Positions 43,754 through 53,207 are shown, numbered from the stretch's first letter. The stretch: DNA of 64,000 bases from Croceibacterium aestuarii (GCF_030657335.1 NZ_CP131039.1:1504501-1568500); one strand, 5' to 3'. Notes: generated by a model from the letters alone, not told the origin. Numbers and translations: made by a program.

Positions 43754-44671
43754 ATGCGCTACCTGACACTTCTCGCTCCACTTGCCTTGTCCGCGTTTTC
43801 CGCAGCGGCGGGCGCTGCCGATTGTCAGCCCGCGCTGCTCGGCGGTGACGTGTCGGTCATCGTCGACGGGGTCGAAATCGTGTCGGGAGGCCGCGCCACG
43901 GACAATTTCCAAATCCGGGTGCAGAACCAGGCTGACACGGGGACGCCCGGCGCGGGCGGGGCGGGGCAGTGCGGGGCAACGATCCGCCTCGCAAGGATCG
44001 ATCCCGGTGTTGATCCGGACTTTCCGCCGTACTCGCTCAGCGCCCCGGGCAACCGTAATATCGAGGTCCTTCCGGACCTGACTTCGGGCGGCAGCGTCGA
44101 CAGCGACATAATCATAGCCAACGCCCCCTCCGGTCCACAGGGACGCGTGGTGCCGTTCCAGCTTAACCTGGCGACCGAATGGGGCTTGCGCGCAGGTACC
44201 TACACACAGCACCTGCGGATTTCGCTGGTCGATGAGAGCGGCAACGTCACCGACACCGGGACCCTGACGATAACCATCATCATCCCGCCGACCGTGTCGA
44301 TCCGCTTCGTCGGCGCCGTCGTCGGGGGAACCGCCGGGGCCGCCCGCATCGATCTGGGCAATCTCTCGAGCACGCGCGAGACGCGCTCCGATCCCTTCGG
44401 CGCGCTGATCCTCAGCACCTCGCCCTACCTCGTCAGCTTCAGCTCGCTCAATCTCGGCAATCTTGCGCACGACCGAAGCGGTGAGAAAATCCCCTATCGC
44501 CTCTATTTCGAGGGCGCCGAGGTCGATCTCGCCGGGGTGAGCGAATTTCCGTATTTCTCACGGACACCGCCGAGCGGCGACCGCCGGCCGATGAGCATCG
44601 TGGTTGCGCCGACGCAGGCGCCGGCCGGCCGTTACGAAGATCGCATCACAGCGACGGTAACCGCCATGTAG
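43754..44671 (+). CDS. Fimbrial tip/adhesin-like exported protein
   Basis: 305 residues with signal peptide (LALSAFSAAAGAADC). Beta-rich with two cysteines in its first 75 mature residues (ADCQPALL and GAGQCGATI) and a C-terminal strand (YEDRITATVTAM) resembling a pilin donor strand. It is the last plus-strand gene of the fimbrial operon after an aggagg site. Position and two-domain size suggest a tip adhesin, but I recognise no ligand-binding domain. Confidence 0.65.
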   Translation: MRYLTLLAPLALSAFSAAAGAADCQPALLGGDVSVIVDGVEIVSGGRATDNFQIRVQNQADTGTPGAGGAGQCGATIRLARIDPGVDPDFPPYSLSAPGNRNIEVLPDLTSGGSVDSDIIIANAPSGPQGRVVPFQLNLATEWGLRAGTYTQHLRISLVDESGNVTDTGTLTITIIIPPTVSIRFVGAVVGGTAGAARIDLGNLSSTRETRSDPFGALILSTSPYLVSFSSLNLGNLAHDRSGEKIPYRLYFEGAEVDLAGVSEFPYFSRTPPSGDRRPMSIVVAPTQAPAGRYEDRITATVTAM

Positions 44672-44672
44672 C

Positions 44673-45074
44673 TCAGATGGCGGCTATGCCGAGGCTGATC
44701 GCCAGGACTTGGTTCAAACCCGTGGTTTGCACGGAAATCGGAACATGGCGCACCATGGGGCCGCGGCGCAGTCCGACATCGCTCATCCCGGAACTGTCGA
44801 GCTGGTGAACCTCGCCGCCGTAGTTGATTTGGACTTGCTCGTCGTCGTCTAGCGCCCGGTAGGATGCGATCACGCGAAACTGCCGCCCGCTGTTGCACAT
44901 CTCGAAGACGCTACCAGCGGTCGTTCCGGCCTGAGAATCGACCACCAGGGCCGTCGATTCGATCTCGCAAACCTCCGGCACATACGCGGAAATCTGCATG
45001 CCGGCAGACCCGTCTCTGGCTTGGGCTGCCGTGGAGCATGCTGCTACGATAAGGAACGTGAGTATGCGGCGCAT
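44673..45074 (-). CDS. Small exported pilin-like protein, convergent with the fimbrial operon
   Basis: 133 residues with a signal peptide ending AAQARD. Mature part has a cysteine pair (VPEVCEIES and FEMCNSGRQ) and ends in a hydrophobic strand (VLAISLGIAAI), like a minor pilin. ATG 45074 follows gaggaga. Its stop is 1 bp from the tip-like gene's stop, so it is transcribed separately. It may be a minor subunit or anchor; no family was recognised with certainty. Confidence 0.6.
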   Translation of the reverse strand: MRRILTFLIVAACSTAAQARDGSAGMQISAYVPEVCEIESTALVVDSQAGTTAGSVFEMCNSGRQFRVIASYRALDDDEQVQINYGGEVHQLDSSGMSDVGLRRGPMVRHVPISVQTTGLNQVLAISLGIAAI

Positions 45075-45262
45075 GACAGTCTCCTCGAAAGCCCTGACTA
45101 CCCGTGGCAGGGTTAAGATAGAGTGCATGTCGGACGCGATCATTCCGGGCCGCCACCTAGGTCGCGGGTGCGGCACCGGGTGAGCAAGGGAACGGCCCGC
45201 TGGTGCCGTTCCGAGTTTGGACGCGCCCGCGCCTGGCGGGCGCGCATGGGGCGAACGGAGAC

Positions 45263-46873
45263 ATGATGACTGAGAGATACGATGCCGTCATCGTCGGGGC
45301 GGGGCATAACGGCTTGGTTTGCGCCTTCTATCTCGCCAAGGCAGGCCTTAAGGTCCGCATCGTCGAGCGCCGCGACGTGGTCGGCGGCGCGGCGGTGACC
45401 GAGGAGTTCCACCCTGGCTTCCGCAATTCGGTGGCGAGTTACACCGTCAGCCTGCTGCAGCCCAAAGTCATCGCCGACATGCGGCTGCCGGCGCACGGTT
45501 ACCGGGTGATCGAGCGGCCGATCTCGAATTTCCTGCCGCAGGAGGATGGCAGATACCTCAAGGTCGGCGGCGGGATCGAGCGAACGCAGGCGGAGTTCCG
45601 CAAGTTTTCGCTCGCCGATGCCGCGGCGCTTCCGGCCTATTACGGCGCGCTGGAGGGCGTGGCCGAGGTGCTGCGAAATCTGGCGCTCAAGACCCCGCCC
45701 AACGTCGGCGAGGGGCTGCGCACGTTGCTCGCCGGGGCCGCGCAGGGCTGGGGCGTTTCGCGCCTCCCGCTCGAAACCAAACGCGACGCGCTCGACCTGT
45801 TCACGAAGTCGGCAAGCAGCTTCCTCGGCCAGTGGTTCGAGAGCGAGGCGGTCAAGGCCGCGTTCGGGTTCGATTCCGTGGTCGGAAACTACGCCAGCCC
45901 CGACACCCCGGGCAGCGCATACGTCCTGCTGCACCACATCTTCGGCGAAGTGAACGGCAAGAAGGGCGCCTGGGGCCACTGCGTCGGCGGAATGGGCACG
46001 ATCACGCAGATCATGGCCAAGGTGTGCCGCGAGGCGGGTGTCGAGATCACGCTCGAGACGCCGGTTGCCGAAGTGCTGGTGGACGGCGACAGGGTCGCGG
46101 GCGTTCGGCTCGAGAGCGGCGAGGAAATCGCCGCCGCGCGGGTCATCGCCAACGTCGGGCCCAAGCTGCTCTACGGCAAGATGCTCCCCGAAAGCGCGCA
46201 GCCCGAGGACTTCCGCCGCCGCATGAGGGGGTTCAAGGCCGGCGGCGGCACCTTCCGCATGAACGTGGCGCTGAGCGAGTTGCCCAAGTTCACCTGCCTG
46301 CCCGAGCCCGGCGAGCATCACCAGTCGGGCATCATTCTCGCGCCGACGCTGGCCTACATGGACAGGGCTTTCCTCGATGCGAAGCAGCTGGGCTGGTCGA
46401 AGGCGCCGATCGTCGAGATGCTGATTCCCAGCACAGTCGACGACAGCCTCGCCCCGGCCGGCCGGCACGTCGCCAGCCTGTTCTGCCAGCAGTTCGCCCC
46501 CGAGCTGCCCGATGGTCGCGACTGGGACGACGCGGAGGATGCCGCAGCCGACACCGTCATCGACACCGTCGAGCGCCACGCCCCCGGCTTCCGCGCCTCA
46601 ATCCTTGGCCGTCAGGTGCTCAGCCCAAAGGGCCTTTTCCGCAAGTTCGGTCTCGTCCGCGGCGACATCATGCACGGTCACATGAGCCTCGACCAATTGT
46701 GGAGCGCGCGACCCCTTCTGGGGCACGGCGCCTACCGCGGCCCGGTCAAGGGGCTCTACATGTGCGGGGCGGGGACCCATCCGGGCGGCGGGGTGACCGG
46801 CGCACCGGGGCACAACTGCGCCCGCGAGGTCATTGCCGACGGCGGCCGCTTCGCGCGCTTTCGCGCCGACTGA
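45263..46873 (+). CDS. FAD-dependent phytoene-dehydrogenase-like oxidoreductase (PYROXD2-like)
   Basis: 536 residues. N-terminal FAD Rossmann motif (DAVIVGAGHNGLVCAFYLAK) and the C-terminal flavin segment GLYMCGAGTHPGGGVTGAPGHN. The second motif and overall length fit the PYROXD2/CrtI-related group rather than true CrtI, which is encoded at 56850. Substrate is unknown. Start is ATG 45263 or ATG 45266; acggag lies directly upstream and favours the second slightly. Confidence 0.82.
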   Translation: MMTERYDAVIVGAGHNGLVCAFYLAKAGLKVRIVERRDVVGGAAVTEEFHPGFRNSVASYTVSLLQPKVIADMRLPAHGYRVIERPISNFLPQEDGRYLKVGGGIERTQAEFRKFSLADAAALPAYYGALEGVAEVLRNLALKTPPNVGEGLRTLLAGAAQGWGVSRLPLETKRDALDLFTKSASSFLGQWFESEAVKAAFGFDSVVGNYASPDTPGSAYVLLHHIFGEVNGKKGAWGHCVGGMGTITQIMAKVCREAGVEITLETPVAEVLVDGDRVAGVRLESGEEIAAARVIANVGPKLLYGKMLPESAQPEDFRRRMRGFKAGGGTFRMNVALSELPKFTCLPEPGEHHQSGIILAPTLAYMDRAFLDAKQLGWSKAPIVEMLIPSTVDDSLAPAGRHVASLFCQQFAPELPDGRDWDDAEDAAADTVIDTVERHAPGFRASILGRQVLSPKGLFRKFGLVRGDIMHGHMSLDQLWSARPLLGHGAYRGPVKGLYMCGAGTHPGGGVTGAPGHNCAREVIADGGRFARFRAD

Positions 46874-46929
46874 CGCGCCGCGGAGGAGCGCGCTTCCCTT
46901 TCGCACTGCAATCCCGCAACACTGGCGCC

Positions 46930-47493
46930 ATGCCGTCGCTGTTCCTCCCCCTGATCGCCAGCGCGCTCGCCATACTCGGCACGCGTCAGGCGCGGCTCGT
47001 CGCGCAGCTCTCCGCGCGGCTCGGCGGCAACGCCGCACTGCTCGCAGTGTGCTGGCTGACTGCGGCCTTCGCGACGACGGCGGTGGCCTGGGGCGGCGCG
47101 GCTCTGGCTCCGTTGATGCCGCCGGAGGGCAAGACGATGTTCGTCGCCGCGGCGCTCGCCGCGGCCGGGCTCGAGCTGGTCTGGCCGATGCGCAAGGCGG
47201 CGCCGCGCGAGCCGACGCGATCGCTCGGCGCGATAGCACTGGTCTTGCTCGCCGGGCAGGTCACCGACGCCGCGCGATTCCTCGTCCTCGCGCTCGGCGT
47301 GGCGACGGCGCACTGGCAACTCGCCGCCGCAGGCGGGACGCTCGGCTCCGGTGCAGTGCTGACCGTGGCCTGGTCGCTTGGCCACCAGTGGGAAGAACGG
47401 CTGCCCTTGCGGGCGATCCGCACGGCCTTGGCCGCAACTTTCGTCATCGCCGCCGTCGTGGTCGCCATGACCGCGCGCGGCATCATCGGATGA
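46930..47493 (+). CDS. Small integral membrane protein, function unknown
   Basis: 187 residues with about five to six hydrophobic segments covering almost the whole chain. Size and topology recall the GDT1/TMEM165 family, but the E-x-G-D-K/R-T/S cation motif is not visible, so I leave it unassigned. It begins 57 bp after the flavoprotein gene on the same strand. Confidence 0.65.
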   Translation: MPSLFLPLIASALAILGTRQARLVAQLSARLGGNAALLAVCWLTAAFATTAVAWGGAALAPLMPPEGKTMFVAAALAAAGLELVWPMRKAAPREPTRSLGAIALVLLAGQVTDAARFLVLALGVATAHWQLAAAGGTLGSGAVLTVAWSLGHQWEERLPLRAIRTALAATFVIAAVVVAMTARGIIG

Positions 47494-47576
47494 GGCGATT
47501 ACTGAAACCCGTTTTGATCGAGAAACCGATTACCTTGTCTGTGGTATTGTAAGAGAAAGCAGACAGGAGACAGATC

Positions 47577-48038
47577 ATGGCCCCCAAGGGCGACAATTCG
47601 AACAAGGCACTGGTAGAAGCGCTCAACGGCGCACTGGCAGACCACCTCGCGCTCTACGTCAAGACCAAGAACTTCCATTGGCACGTCAGGGGTCCGCGCT
47701 TTCGCGACCTGCATTTGCTGTTCGACGAGCAGGCCCAGCAGATCCTGAGCGTGACGGACTCCATCGCCGAGCGCGTGCGCAAGAACGATGCCCCCACGCT
47801 CACCTCGATCGGGGCGATTGCCGGCGCGACGCAGGTCAAGGACGAGGATTCGACCGGGCTCGAAGCCGAGGCGATGGTCGCACAGCTTCTCGACGACAAC
47901 GGCAAGCTGGTCGAACGCCTCAAGCAGGTCAAGGACGCGGCGGAAGAGGCGGGCGACAACGCCACCAGCGGCGTGGTCGACGAATGGACCGACTTTGCCG
48001 AGGAGCGCGTCTGGTTCTTGCGCCAGACCACGCGCTGA
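47577..48038 (+). CDS. dps: Dps-like DNA-binding/ferritin-like protein
   Basis: 153 residues forming a four-helix ferritin-like bundle. The Dps ferroxidase signature is present: KTKNFHWHVRGPRFRDLHLLFDEQ with the conserved His, Asp and Glu (split about residues 28-52). It oxidises and stores iron with peroxide and protects DNA in stationary phase or oxidative stress. The upstream 80 bp contain an acaggagaca ribosome region and probable own promoter. Good family match, typical length. Confidence 0.9.
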   Translation: MAPKGDNSNKALVEALNGALADHLALYVKTKNFHWHVRGPRFRDLHLLFDEQAQQILSVTDSIAERVRKNDAPTLTSIGAIAGATQVKDEDSTGLEAEAMVAQLLDDNGKLVERLKQVKDAAEEAGDNATSGVVDEWTDFAEERVWFLRQTTR

Positions 48039-48076
48039 CCCCTCGACAGGCCAAACCCAGTCTCTAAGGCTGGGGC

Positions 48077-48697
48077 GTGGCGAAAGTCGAAATGATCTCG
48101 GGACTCGGCGATCTTGCGATCGCCGAATGGATTCACGGCCGGCTGGAGCGAGCCATGGCCGCCACCGCCGCGCCGGTGGCCATCACGGTGCCCGGCGGCA
48201 GCACGCCGTTTCCGATTATGGCGCACCTGGTAGAAATGGAGCTCGACTGGGCACGCCTGACGGTGTGGCCCGGCGACGATCGGGCGGTCCCGGAAGATCA
48301 CCCGGCCAGCAACGCCGGCAAGATCAGGTCGCTGTTCGAACCGGTCGGCGCGGAGGTGGTGAAGCTCACCGTGATGGAGGAAATCCCCCATTTCGCGCTG
48401 GCCTGGCTCGGCATGGGCGGCGACGGACACATTGCCTCGCTCTTTCCGAACACCGACCCGCGGCCCGACGATCCTCAGCCGATGCGAATGCTGACGCCAG
48501 ATCCACTGCCCCCTGAGGCTCCGTTCGACCGCATCACCCTGACCATCCCGGCGCTGCTCAACTCCGACGAATTGCTGTTCGTCTTTCGCGGTGAGGAACG
48601 GCGCACTCTGTTCGAGCAGGCGGTGCGCGGCGAGCACGAGCTGCCGGTGGCGCGACTGCTGGCCGCCGCCCGCCAGCCGGTGACATGCTTCACCTGA
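48077..48697 (+). CDS. pgl: 6-phosphogluconolactonase
   Basis: 206 residues, slightly short for the family. It hydrolyses 6-phosphogluconolactone in the oxidative pentose-phosphate/Entner-Doudoroff route. Signatures: VPGGSTPFPIMAHL near 40, DWARLTVWPGDDRAVPEDHPASN near 55-80 (split) and LGMGGDGHIASLFP near 115. Start is a GTG at 48077. The NUDIX gene overlaps its 3' end by 13 bp. Confidence 0.9.
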   Translation: MAKVEMISGLGDLAIAEWIHGRLERAMAATAAPVAITVPGGSTPFPIMAHLVEMELDWARLTVWPGDDRAVPEDHPASNAGKIRSLFEPVGAEVVKLTVMEEIPHFALAWLGMGGDGHIASLFPNTDPRPDDPQPMRMLTPDPLPPEAPFDRITLTIPALLNSDELLFVFRGEERRTLFEQAVRGEHELPVARLLAAARQPVTCFT

Positions 48698-49164
48698 TCC
48701 CGCCGTTCCTCCATCGCTGGCTCTATCGAGCGGCCTACCGTCTGCGCGGGCGCTGGAGACGCTGGAGCAAGCGCCCAAGCCAGGGTGTCGCGGTCATCGG
48801 TCGCGACGCGGAGGAGCGCATCTTGCTTGTCCGTCATTCGTATGGCTCCGGGCGCTGGGCCCTGCCCGGCGGCGGTCTCGGCCGCCGCGAGGACCCGGCC
48901 GACTGCGCGAGGCGCGAACTGCGCGAGGAACTGGGCTGCGACCTCGCGGCGCTGGAACTTTTCGAAGTGGTCGAGCGCGAAATCCAGGGGGCGCCCAACC
49001 GAAGCTTTATCTTCGTTGCGCGTATCGAAGGTCGGCCGGTGCCCGACGGGCGCGAGCTGATCGCCGCCGATTGGTTTGCGCCGGGCGCGCTGCCGGCCGA
49101 ACTCGTTTACCTGTCGCGTCGCCAGATCGAGCGCTTTCTCGGCCCTCAGAGCAACGACAGCTGA
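48685..49164 (+). CDS. NUDIX hydrolase
   Basis: 159 residues. A complete NUDIX box (GGGLGRREDPADCARRELRE followed by ELG) occupies about 58-80. A basic N-terminal segment with RLRGRWRRWSKRP precedes it. It hydrolyses a nucleoside diphosphate linked to another group; substrate cannot be deduced. It overlaps pgl by 13 bp and ends convergent with dinB with an 18-bp overlap of the two frames. Confidence 0.85.
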   Translation: MLHLIPPFLHRWLYRAAYRLRGRWRRWSKRPSQGVAVIGRDAEERILLVRHSYGSGRWALPGGGLGRREDPADCARRELREELGCDLAALELFEVVEREIQGAPNRSFIFVARIEGRPVPDGRELIAADWFAPGALPAELVYLSRRQIERFLGPQSNDS

Positions 49165-50261
49165 GCCGTATCGGGCGGCCGCTCGTCGCCCTTTTCGCCT
49201 TCGAGGTTCGATAGCGTCAGCCCCATCAGCCGCACCGGCATGGGCAGCGGCAGAACCTCCTCGAGGATAGCGCGCGCGAGCTGCTCGAACTCGGCGCGCC
49301 CGGACACCGCCTGCTGCAGCGACTTGGCGCGGGTCATGGTCTGGAAATCGGAAAAGCGCAGCTTGAGCGTGACCGTGCGCCCGCGCGACTGGTGCTCGTC
49401 GATCCGTTCCCAGACGATGGCGATGATCTCCTCGAGCGTGTCGCGCAGCGCCGCTCCGCTCGAAATGTCCTCACTGAAAGTCCGCTCGCCGCCCAGCGAC
49501 TTGCGAATCCGGTTCGCGCGCACCGGCCGCAGGTCGATGCCTCGCGCGGCGCGATAGAGGTAGTCGGCGAAGCTGCCGAAATTGGCGCGCAGGAACGCGA
49601 GGTCCTTGGCGGCGAGGTCGGCGCCGGTTTCGATCCCGAGCCGGGCCATCTTCTCGGCGCCGCGCGGTCCGACCCCGTGGAAGCGCCGGACCGGAAGCGA
49701 AGCGACGAACTGCGCCCCCTGTCCAGGGCGGATTACGCAGATTCCGTCGGGCTTGTTCTGGTCGCTCGCCAGCTTGGCGAGGAACTTGTTGTAGCTGACC
49801 CCGGCGCTGGCGGTGAGCTGGGTTTCCTCGCGAATCTGCTGGCGGATCAGTTCGGCGATGCGCGTCGCCGAGCCGATTCCGCGGATGTCGTCGGTGACGT
49901 CGAGGTAGGCCTCGTCGAGGCTCAGCGGTTCGACGTGCGGGGTGTAGTGGCGGAATATCTCGCGGATCTGCTGGCTGACCTTGCGGTATTCATCGAAACG
50001 GTGGCGCACGAAGATCAGGTCCGGGCAGAGCCGGCGGGCGGTCATCCCCGGCATAGCGCTGCGGACCCCGAACTTACGTGCCTCGTAACTCGCCGCGGCG
50101 ACCACGCCGCGCCCGCCTGCGCCGCCGACCGCCACCGCTTTGCCGCGCAAATCGGGATTATCGCGCTGTTCGACGCTGGCAAAAAAGGCGTCCATGTCGA
50201 TGTGGATGATCTTGCGCAGTCCTTGCGCTTCCTCGCCGTCATCCTCGGTCTCGCCAGTCAT
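49146..50261 (-). CDS. dinB: DNA polymerase IV (Y-family)
   Basis: 371 residues. Translesion polymerase: metal-binding IIHIDMDAFFASVEQRDNP at the start, LSLDEAYLDVT near 110 with the catalytic Asp-Glu, and the helix-hairpin-helix region FHGVGPRGAEKM near 180. I use ATG 50261, leaving 92 bp for the divergent promoters; the frame continues to an ATG at 50324 (392 residues), which remains possible because neither start has a clear ribosome site. Confidence 0.92.
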   Translation of the reverse strand: MTGETEDDGEEAQGLRKIIHIDMDAFFASVEQRDNPDLRGKAVAVGGAGGRGVVAAASYEARKFGVRSAMPGMTARRLCPDLIFVRHRFDEYRKVSQQIREIFRHYTPHVEPLSLDEAYLDVTDDIRGIGSATRIAELIRQQIREETQLTASAGVSYNKFLAKLASDQNKPDGICVIRPGQGAQFVASLPVRRFHGVGPRGAEKMARLGIETGADLAAKDLAFLRANFGSFADYLYRAARGIDLRPVRANRIRKSLGGERTFSEDISSGAALRDTLEEIIAIVWERIDEHQSRGRTVTLKLRFSDFQTMTRAKSLQQAVSGRAEFEQLARAILEEVLPLPMPVRLMGLTLSNLEGEKGDERPPDTAQLSLL

Positions 50262-50353
50262 GAAGCGCTTGTAGGACGCCCGAGCGGGTGCGTCATCCGC
50301 TGGCGAGAAAGAGCTTTGCCGCATTGCAGCACGAGGCTAGGGCCTCAGGTCCG

Positions 50354-51601
50354 ATGGCCACGACCGCACCTTCCTCCGAGCACACGATCGGCCGGCGCGA
50401 GCTGGTGGTGCTGATCGCGCTGCTGATGAGCCTGAACGCGCTGGCGATCGACGGCATGTTGCCCGCGCTCGACGAGATCGCCCACGAATTCGGCGTGGCG
50501 GCGGGCAACCAGCGGCAGTTGATCGTCTCGGTCTACCTGCTCGCCAATGGCATCGGCAGTCTCGTGCCCGGCGCCTTCGCCGACCGCTATGGCCGCAAGC
50601 CGGTGATCATGATCGCGCTCGCATCCTACGTCTTGTTCTCGCTGATCGTCGCGCTGTCGGCCGATTTCACCGTCATGCTGATCGCCCGCGGGGCGCAGGG
50701 TGTGCTGGCGGGCGGATTGATGGTCGCCCCGGTGGCGCTGATCCGCGACCGCTACGAAGGCGACCAGATGGCGCGCATGATGAGCATGGTCTCGGCGGTG
50801 TTCATCATCATGCCGGTGATCGCGCCTAGCCTGGGTCAGGCGGTCATGCTGCTGGCGGGCTGGCGCTGGATTTTCGTCAGCCTCGCCATGGCCGCCGCCA
50901 TTGCCGCGCTCTGGACCTGGATCCGCCTGCCCGAGACGCTGTCCGAGGACAACCGCCAGACGATCGACGTCCCGGTGATCCTGCGCAACATGCGAACCGC
51001 GCTCTTCAACCGCGCATCGATCGGCTACGTGATCGGCACCGCGCTGCTGATCGGCGCGGTATTCGGCTACGTCAACAGCGCGCAGCAGCTGATCGGAGAG
51101 CACTTCGGGGCGGGCAAGTGGTTCCCGGTCGTATTCGGCGGAACGGCGGCGATGATGGCGGTGTCGAACATCGTCAATTCGCGCATCGTCACGCGTTTCG
51201 GTGCGCGCCGCGTGAGCCACAGCGGCGTGCTGATCTTCATAGTCGTCAGCTGCGTCCAGGTCTGGGCCTCGATCAACCGCGACGGCGACATCTTCTGGTT
51301 TATCCCGCTGATGGCGACCAACCTCGCGCTGCTCGGCTTCCTTGGCGCGAATTTCGGCTCGATCGCCATGCAGCCCTTCGCCAACATCGCGGGCGCGGCA
51401 TCGAGCGTGCAGACCTTCTTCCGCATGTTCGGCGCGGCGATGGTCGGGATGGTGATCGGCCAGTCCTATGACGGCACCGCGCGGCCCTTCGCCTTCGCGC
51501 TGCTGACCTGCTCGGTGCTGGCTCTGCTGCTGGTCCTCTACAGCGAGAAGGGCAAGCTGTTCCGCCGTCTCAACAAGCCGCTGCAGGCCCACGTTCCTTG
51601 A
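50354..51601 (+). CDS. Bcr/CflA-type MFS drug efflux transporter
   Basis: 415 residues with 12 predicted membrane helices. Helix 1-2 region LIALLMSLNALAIDGMLPAL and loop ADRYGRKPVIMI are characteristic of the DHA1 Bcr/CflA group (the ALDxxxPALP-like motif). It probably exports drugs or metabolites. ATG 50354 follows caggtcc. The glpD start overlaps its stop as TTGA. Confidence 0.87.
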   Translation: MATTAPSSEHTIGRRELVVLIALLMSLNALAIDGMLPALDEIAHEFGVAAGNQRQLIVSVYLLANGIGSLVPGAFADRYGRKPVIMIALASYVLFSLIVALSADFTVMLIARGAQGVLAGGLMVAPVALIRDRYEGDQMARMMSMVSAVFIIMPVIAPSLGQAVMLLAGWRWIFVSLAMAAAIAALWTWIRLPETLSEDNRQTIDVPVILRNMRTALFNRASIGYVIGTALLIGAVFGYVNSAQQLIGEHFGAGKWFPVVFGGTAAMMAVSNIVNSRIVTRFGARRVSHSGVLIFIVVSCVQVWASINRDGDIFWFIPLMATNLALLGFLGANFGSIAMQPFANIAGAASSVQTFFRMFGAAMVGMVIGQSYDGTARPFAFALLTCSVLALLLVLYSEKGKLFRRLNKPLQAHVP

Positions 51602-53070
51602 GCGCGCCGTTCGACCTCATCGTCATCGGCGGCGGGGTCAACGGCGCGGGCATCGCGCGCGATGCAGCGGGGCGCGGTGCCAGCGTGTTACTCTTAGAGG
51701 CGGACGACCTCGCCAGCGGCACGTCGAGCGCCTCGACCAAGCTCGTCCACGGCGGGCTGCGCTACCTCGAATACTACGAATTCGGCCTCGTGCGCGAGGC
51801 GCTGCTCGAGCGCGAGCGGCTGTGGCGAATCGCCCCGCACATCGTTCGCCCGATGCGCTTCGTCTTGCCGGCAATGCCCGGCATGCGCCCGCGCTGGATG
51901 CTGCGCGCGGGGCTGGCGCTCTACGATCTGCTGGCGCTGGGGGGCTCGCTGCCGGGCACGCGCTCGATCCGGCTCGACAGCCACGCTTCGGGCAAGCCGC
52001 TCAAGCCGGGCCCCACGCGGGGTTTCGAGTACTCCGATTGCTGGGTGGACGATGCCCGGTTGGTGGTCTTGACCGCGAAGGACGCCGCCAGGCGCGGCGC
52101 CGCGGTTCGGAGCCGAACCCCCGCTACGGCCGCACGGCGCGAAGGCGAAAAGTGGATTGTCGAGACCCCGGCTGGCAACTACTCGGCCAGCGCGCTGGTC
52201 AACGCCGGCGGTCCTGCCGCCGAAGCCGTGGCCCGGCTGGCGGGGGTCGAACCGGCCTGGCACATCCGCCCGGTGCGCGGGTCGCACATCGTCGTGCCCA
52301 AGCTGTTCGATCACCCCTTTGCCTACATCTTCCAGCTGCCCGATACACGGATCTGCTTCGCCATCCCGTGGGAGGACGACTTCACCCTGATCGGCACCAC
52401 CGACGCCGACCACCACGGTTCGCTCGACCATGTCGAGGCGAGCGACGCGGAGGTCCGCTATCTGTGCGAGGCGGCGAGCCGATACTTCGCACGGGGCGTG
52501 ACGCCGGCCGACGTCGTCTGGACTTACGCCGGGGTCCGCGCGCTGGTCGACGACGGCAGCGGGCGGCCCGAGGCGGCGACGCGCGGCTACCGCCTGCCGC
52601 TAAGTGAGCCGGGGGAGGGCGCGCCGCTGCTCGGGGTCTACGGCGGCAAGATCACCAGCCACCGCCATCTCGCCGAAGAGGCGGTCGACAAGCTGGCCGA
52701 GCGCCTGCCCGCGCTGTCCCGCCCGGCCTGGACCGCCAGCGAACCGCTGCCCGGCGGCGATTTCCCGCACACCGAGCAGGCCGGAGTGATTGCCCTGCTG
52801 CAGCGCGACTATTCCTTCCTCGGCGAACGCGACGCCACCAGGATTGTCCGCGCCTACGGGACGCTGGCGCGCGACTGGCTGGGGACGGCTCGCGCGTGGG
52901 ACGACCTCGGCCGCCAGTTCGGCGCCGGGCTCAGCGAAGCCGAAGTCGATTACCTCAAGCGCGAGGAATGGGCGCAGACCGCCGAGGACGTCCTGTGGCG
53001 CCGAACCAAGCTGGGGATGCACATGAGCGAGGCCGGGCAGGTGGCGCTGTCGGAATATTTAGGCAGCTAA
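51598..53070 (+). CDS. glpD: Glycerol-3-phosphate dehydrogenase (FAD, respiratory)
   Basis: 490 residues. It oxidises glycerol-3-phosphate to dihydroxyacetone phosphate and passes electrons to quinone. FAD motif DLIVIGGGVNGAGIARDAAG at 6-25, STKLVHGGLRYLEYYEFGLV near 45-64, and GTTDADHHGSL near 265 are diagnostic. The C-terminal GlpD domain is present. Start is a TTG at 51598 overlapping the transporter stop; the first residues fit the family exactly. Confidence 0.92.
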   Translation: MSAPFDLIVIGGGVNGAGIARDAAGRGASVLLLEADDLASGTSSASTKLVHGGLRYLEYYEFGLVREALLERERLWRIAPHIVRPMRFVLPAMPGMRPRWMLRAGLALYDLLALGGSLPGTRSIRLDSHASGKPLKPGPTRGFEYSDCWVDDARLVVLTAKDAARRGAAVRSRTPATAARREGEKWIVETPAGNYSASALVNAGGPAAEAVARLAGVEPAWHIRPVRGSHIVVPKLFDHPFAYIFQLPDTRICFAIPWEDDFTLIGTTDADHHGSLDHVEASDAEVRYLCEAASRYFARGVTPADVVWTYAGVRALVDDGSGRPEAATRGYRLPLSEPGEGAPLLGVYGGKITSHRHLAEEAVDKLAERLPALSRPAWTASEPLPGGDFPHTEQAGVIALLQRDYSFLGERDATRIVRAYGTLARDWLGTARAWDDLGRQFGAGLSEAEVDYLKREEWAQTAEDVLWRRTKLGMHMSEAGQVALSEYLGS

Positions 53071-53071
53071 T

Positions 53072-53207
53072 GCCTCCCCGGGGACGGGGAGGGGGACCAC
53101 CGAAGGTGGTGGAGGGGATTCGCCCCAAGCGATGCCGCATTAGGCCGCGACTCCCCTCCGTCAGCCGCCTGCGGCGCCTGACACCTCCCCGCACCGGGGA
53201 GGAACTA
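53072..53207. repeat. Intergenic inverted-repeat element (sphingomonad-type)
   Basis: Between glpD and the carboxylase gene. Ends carry cctccccggggacggggagg and cacctccccgcaccggggagg, and inside are ccaccgaaggtggtgg and gcctgcggcgcctg hairpins. Its structure resembles short palindromic intergenic repeats frequent in this bacterial order. It may also end transcription of the two convergent genes. Confidence 0.7.

Noticed and set aside
45263-46873. Second phytoene desaturase (crtI)
   Set aside because: The flavin motifs place it with PYROXD2-like proteins and it is far from the crt operon that has its own crtI.
46930-47493. GDT1/TMEM165 manganese/calcium transporter
   Set aside because: Topology fits loosely, but the conserved E-x-G-D-K/R-T/S motif is not present.
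53072-53207. CRISPR repeat or insertion-sequence end
   Set aside because: There are no regularly spaced identical repeats with spacers and no transposase; the structure is a cluster of palindromes.
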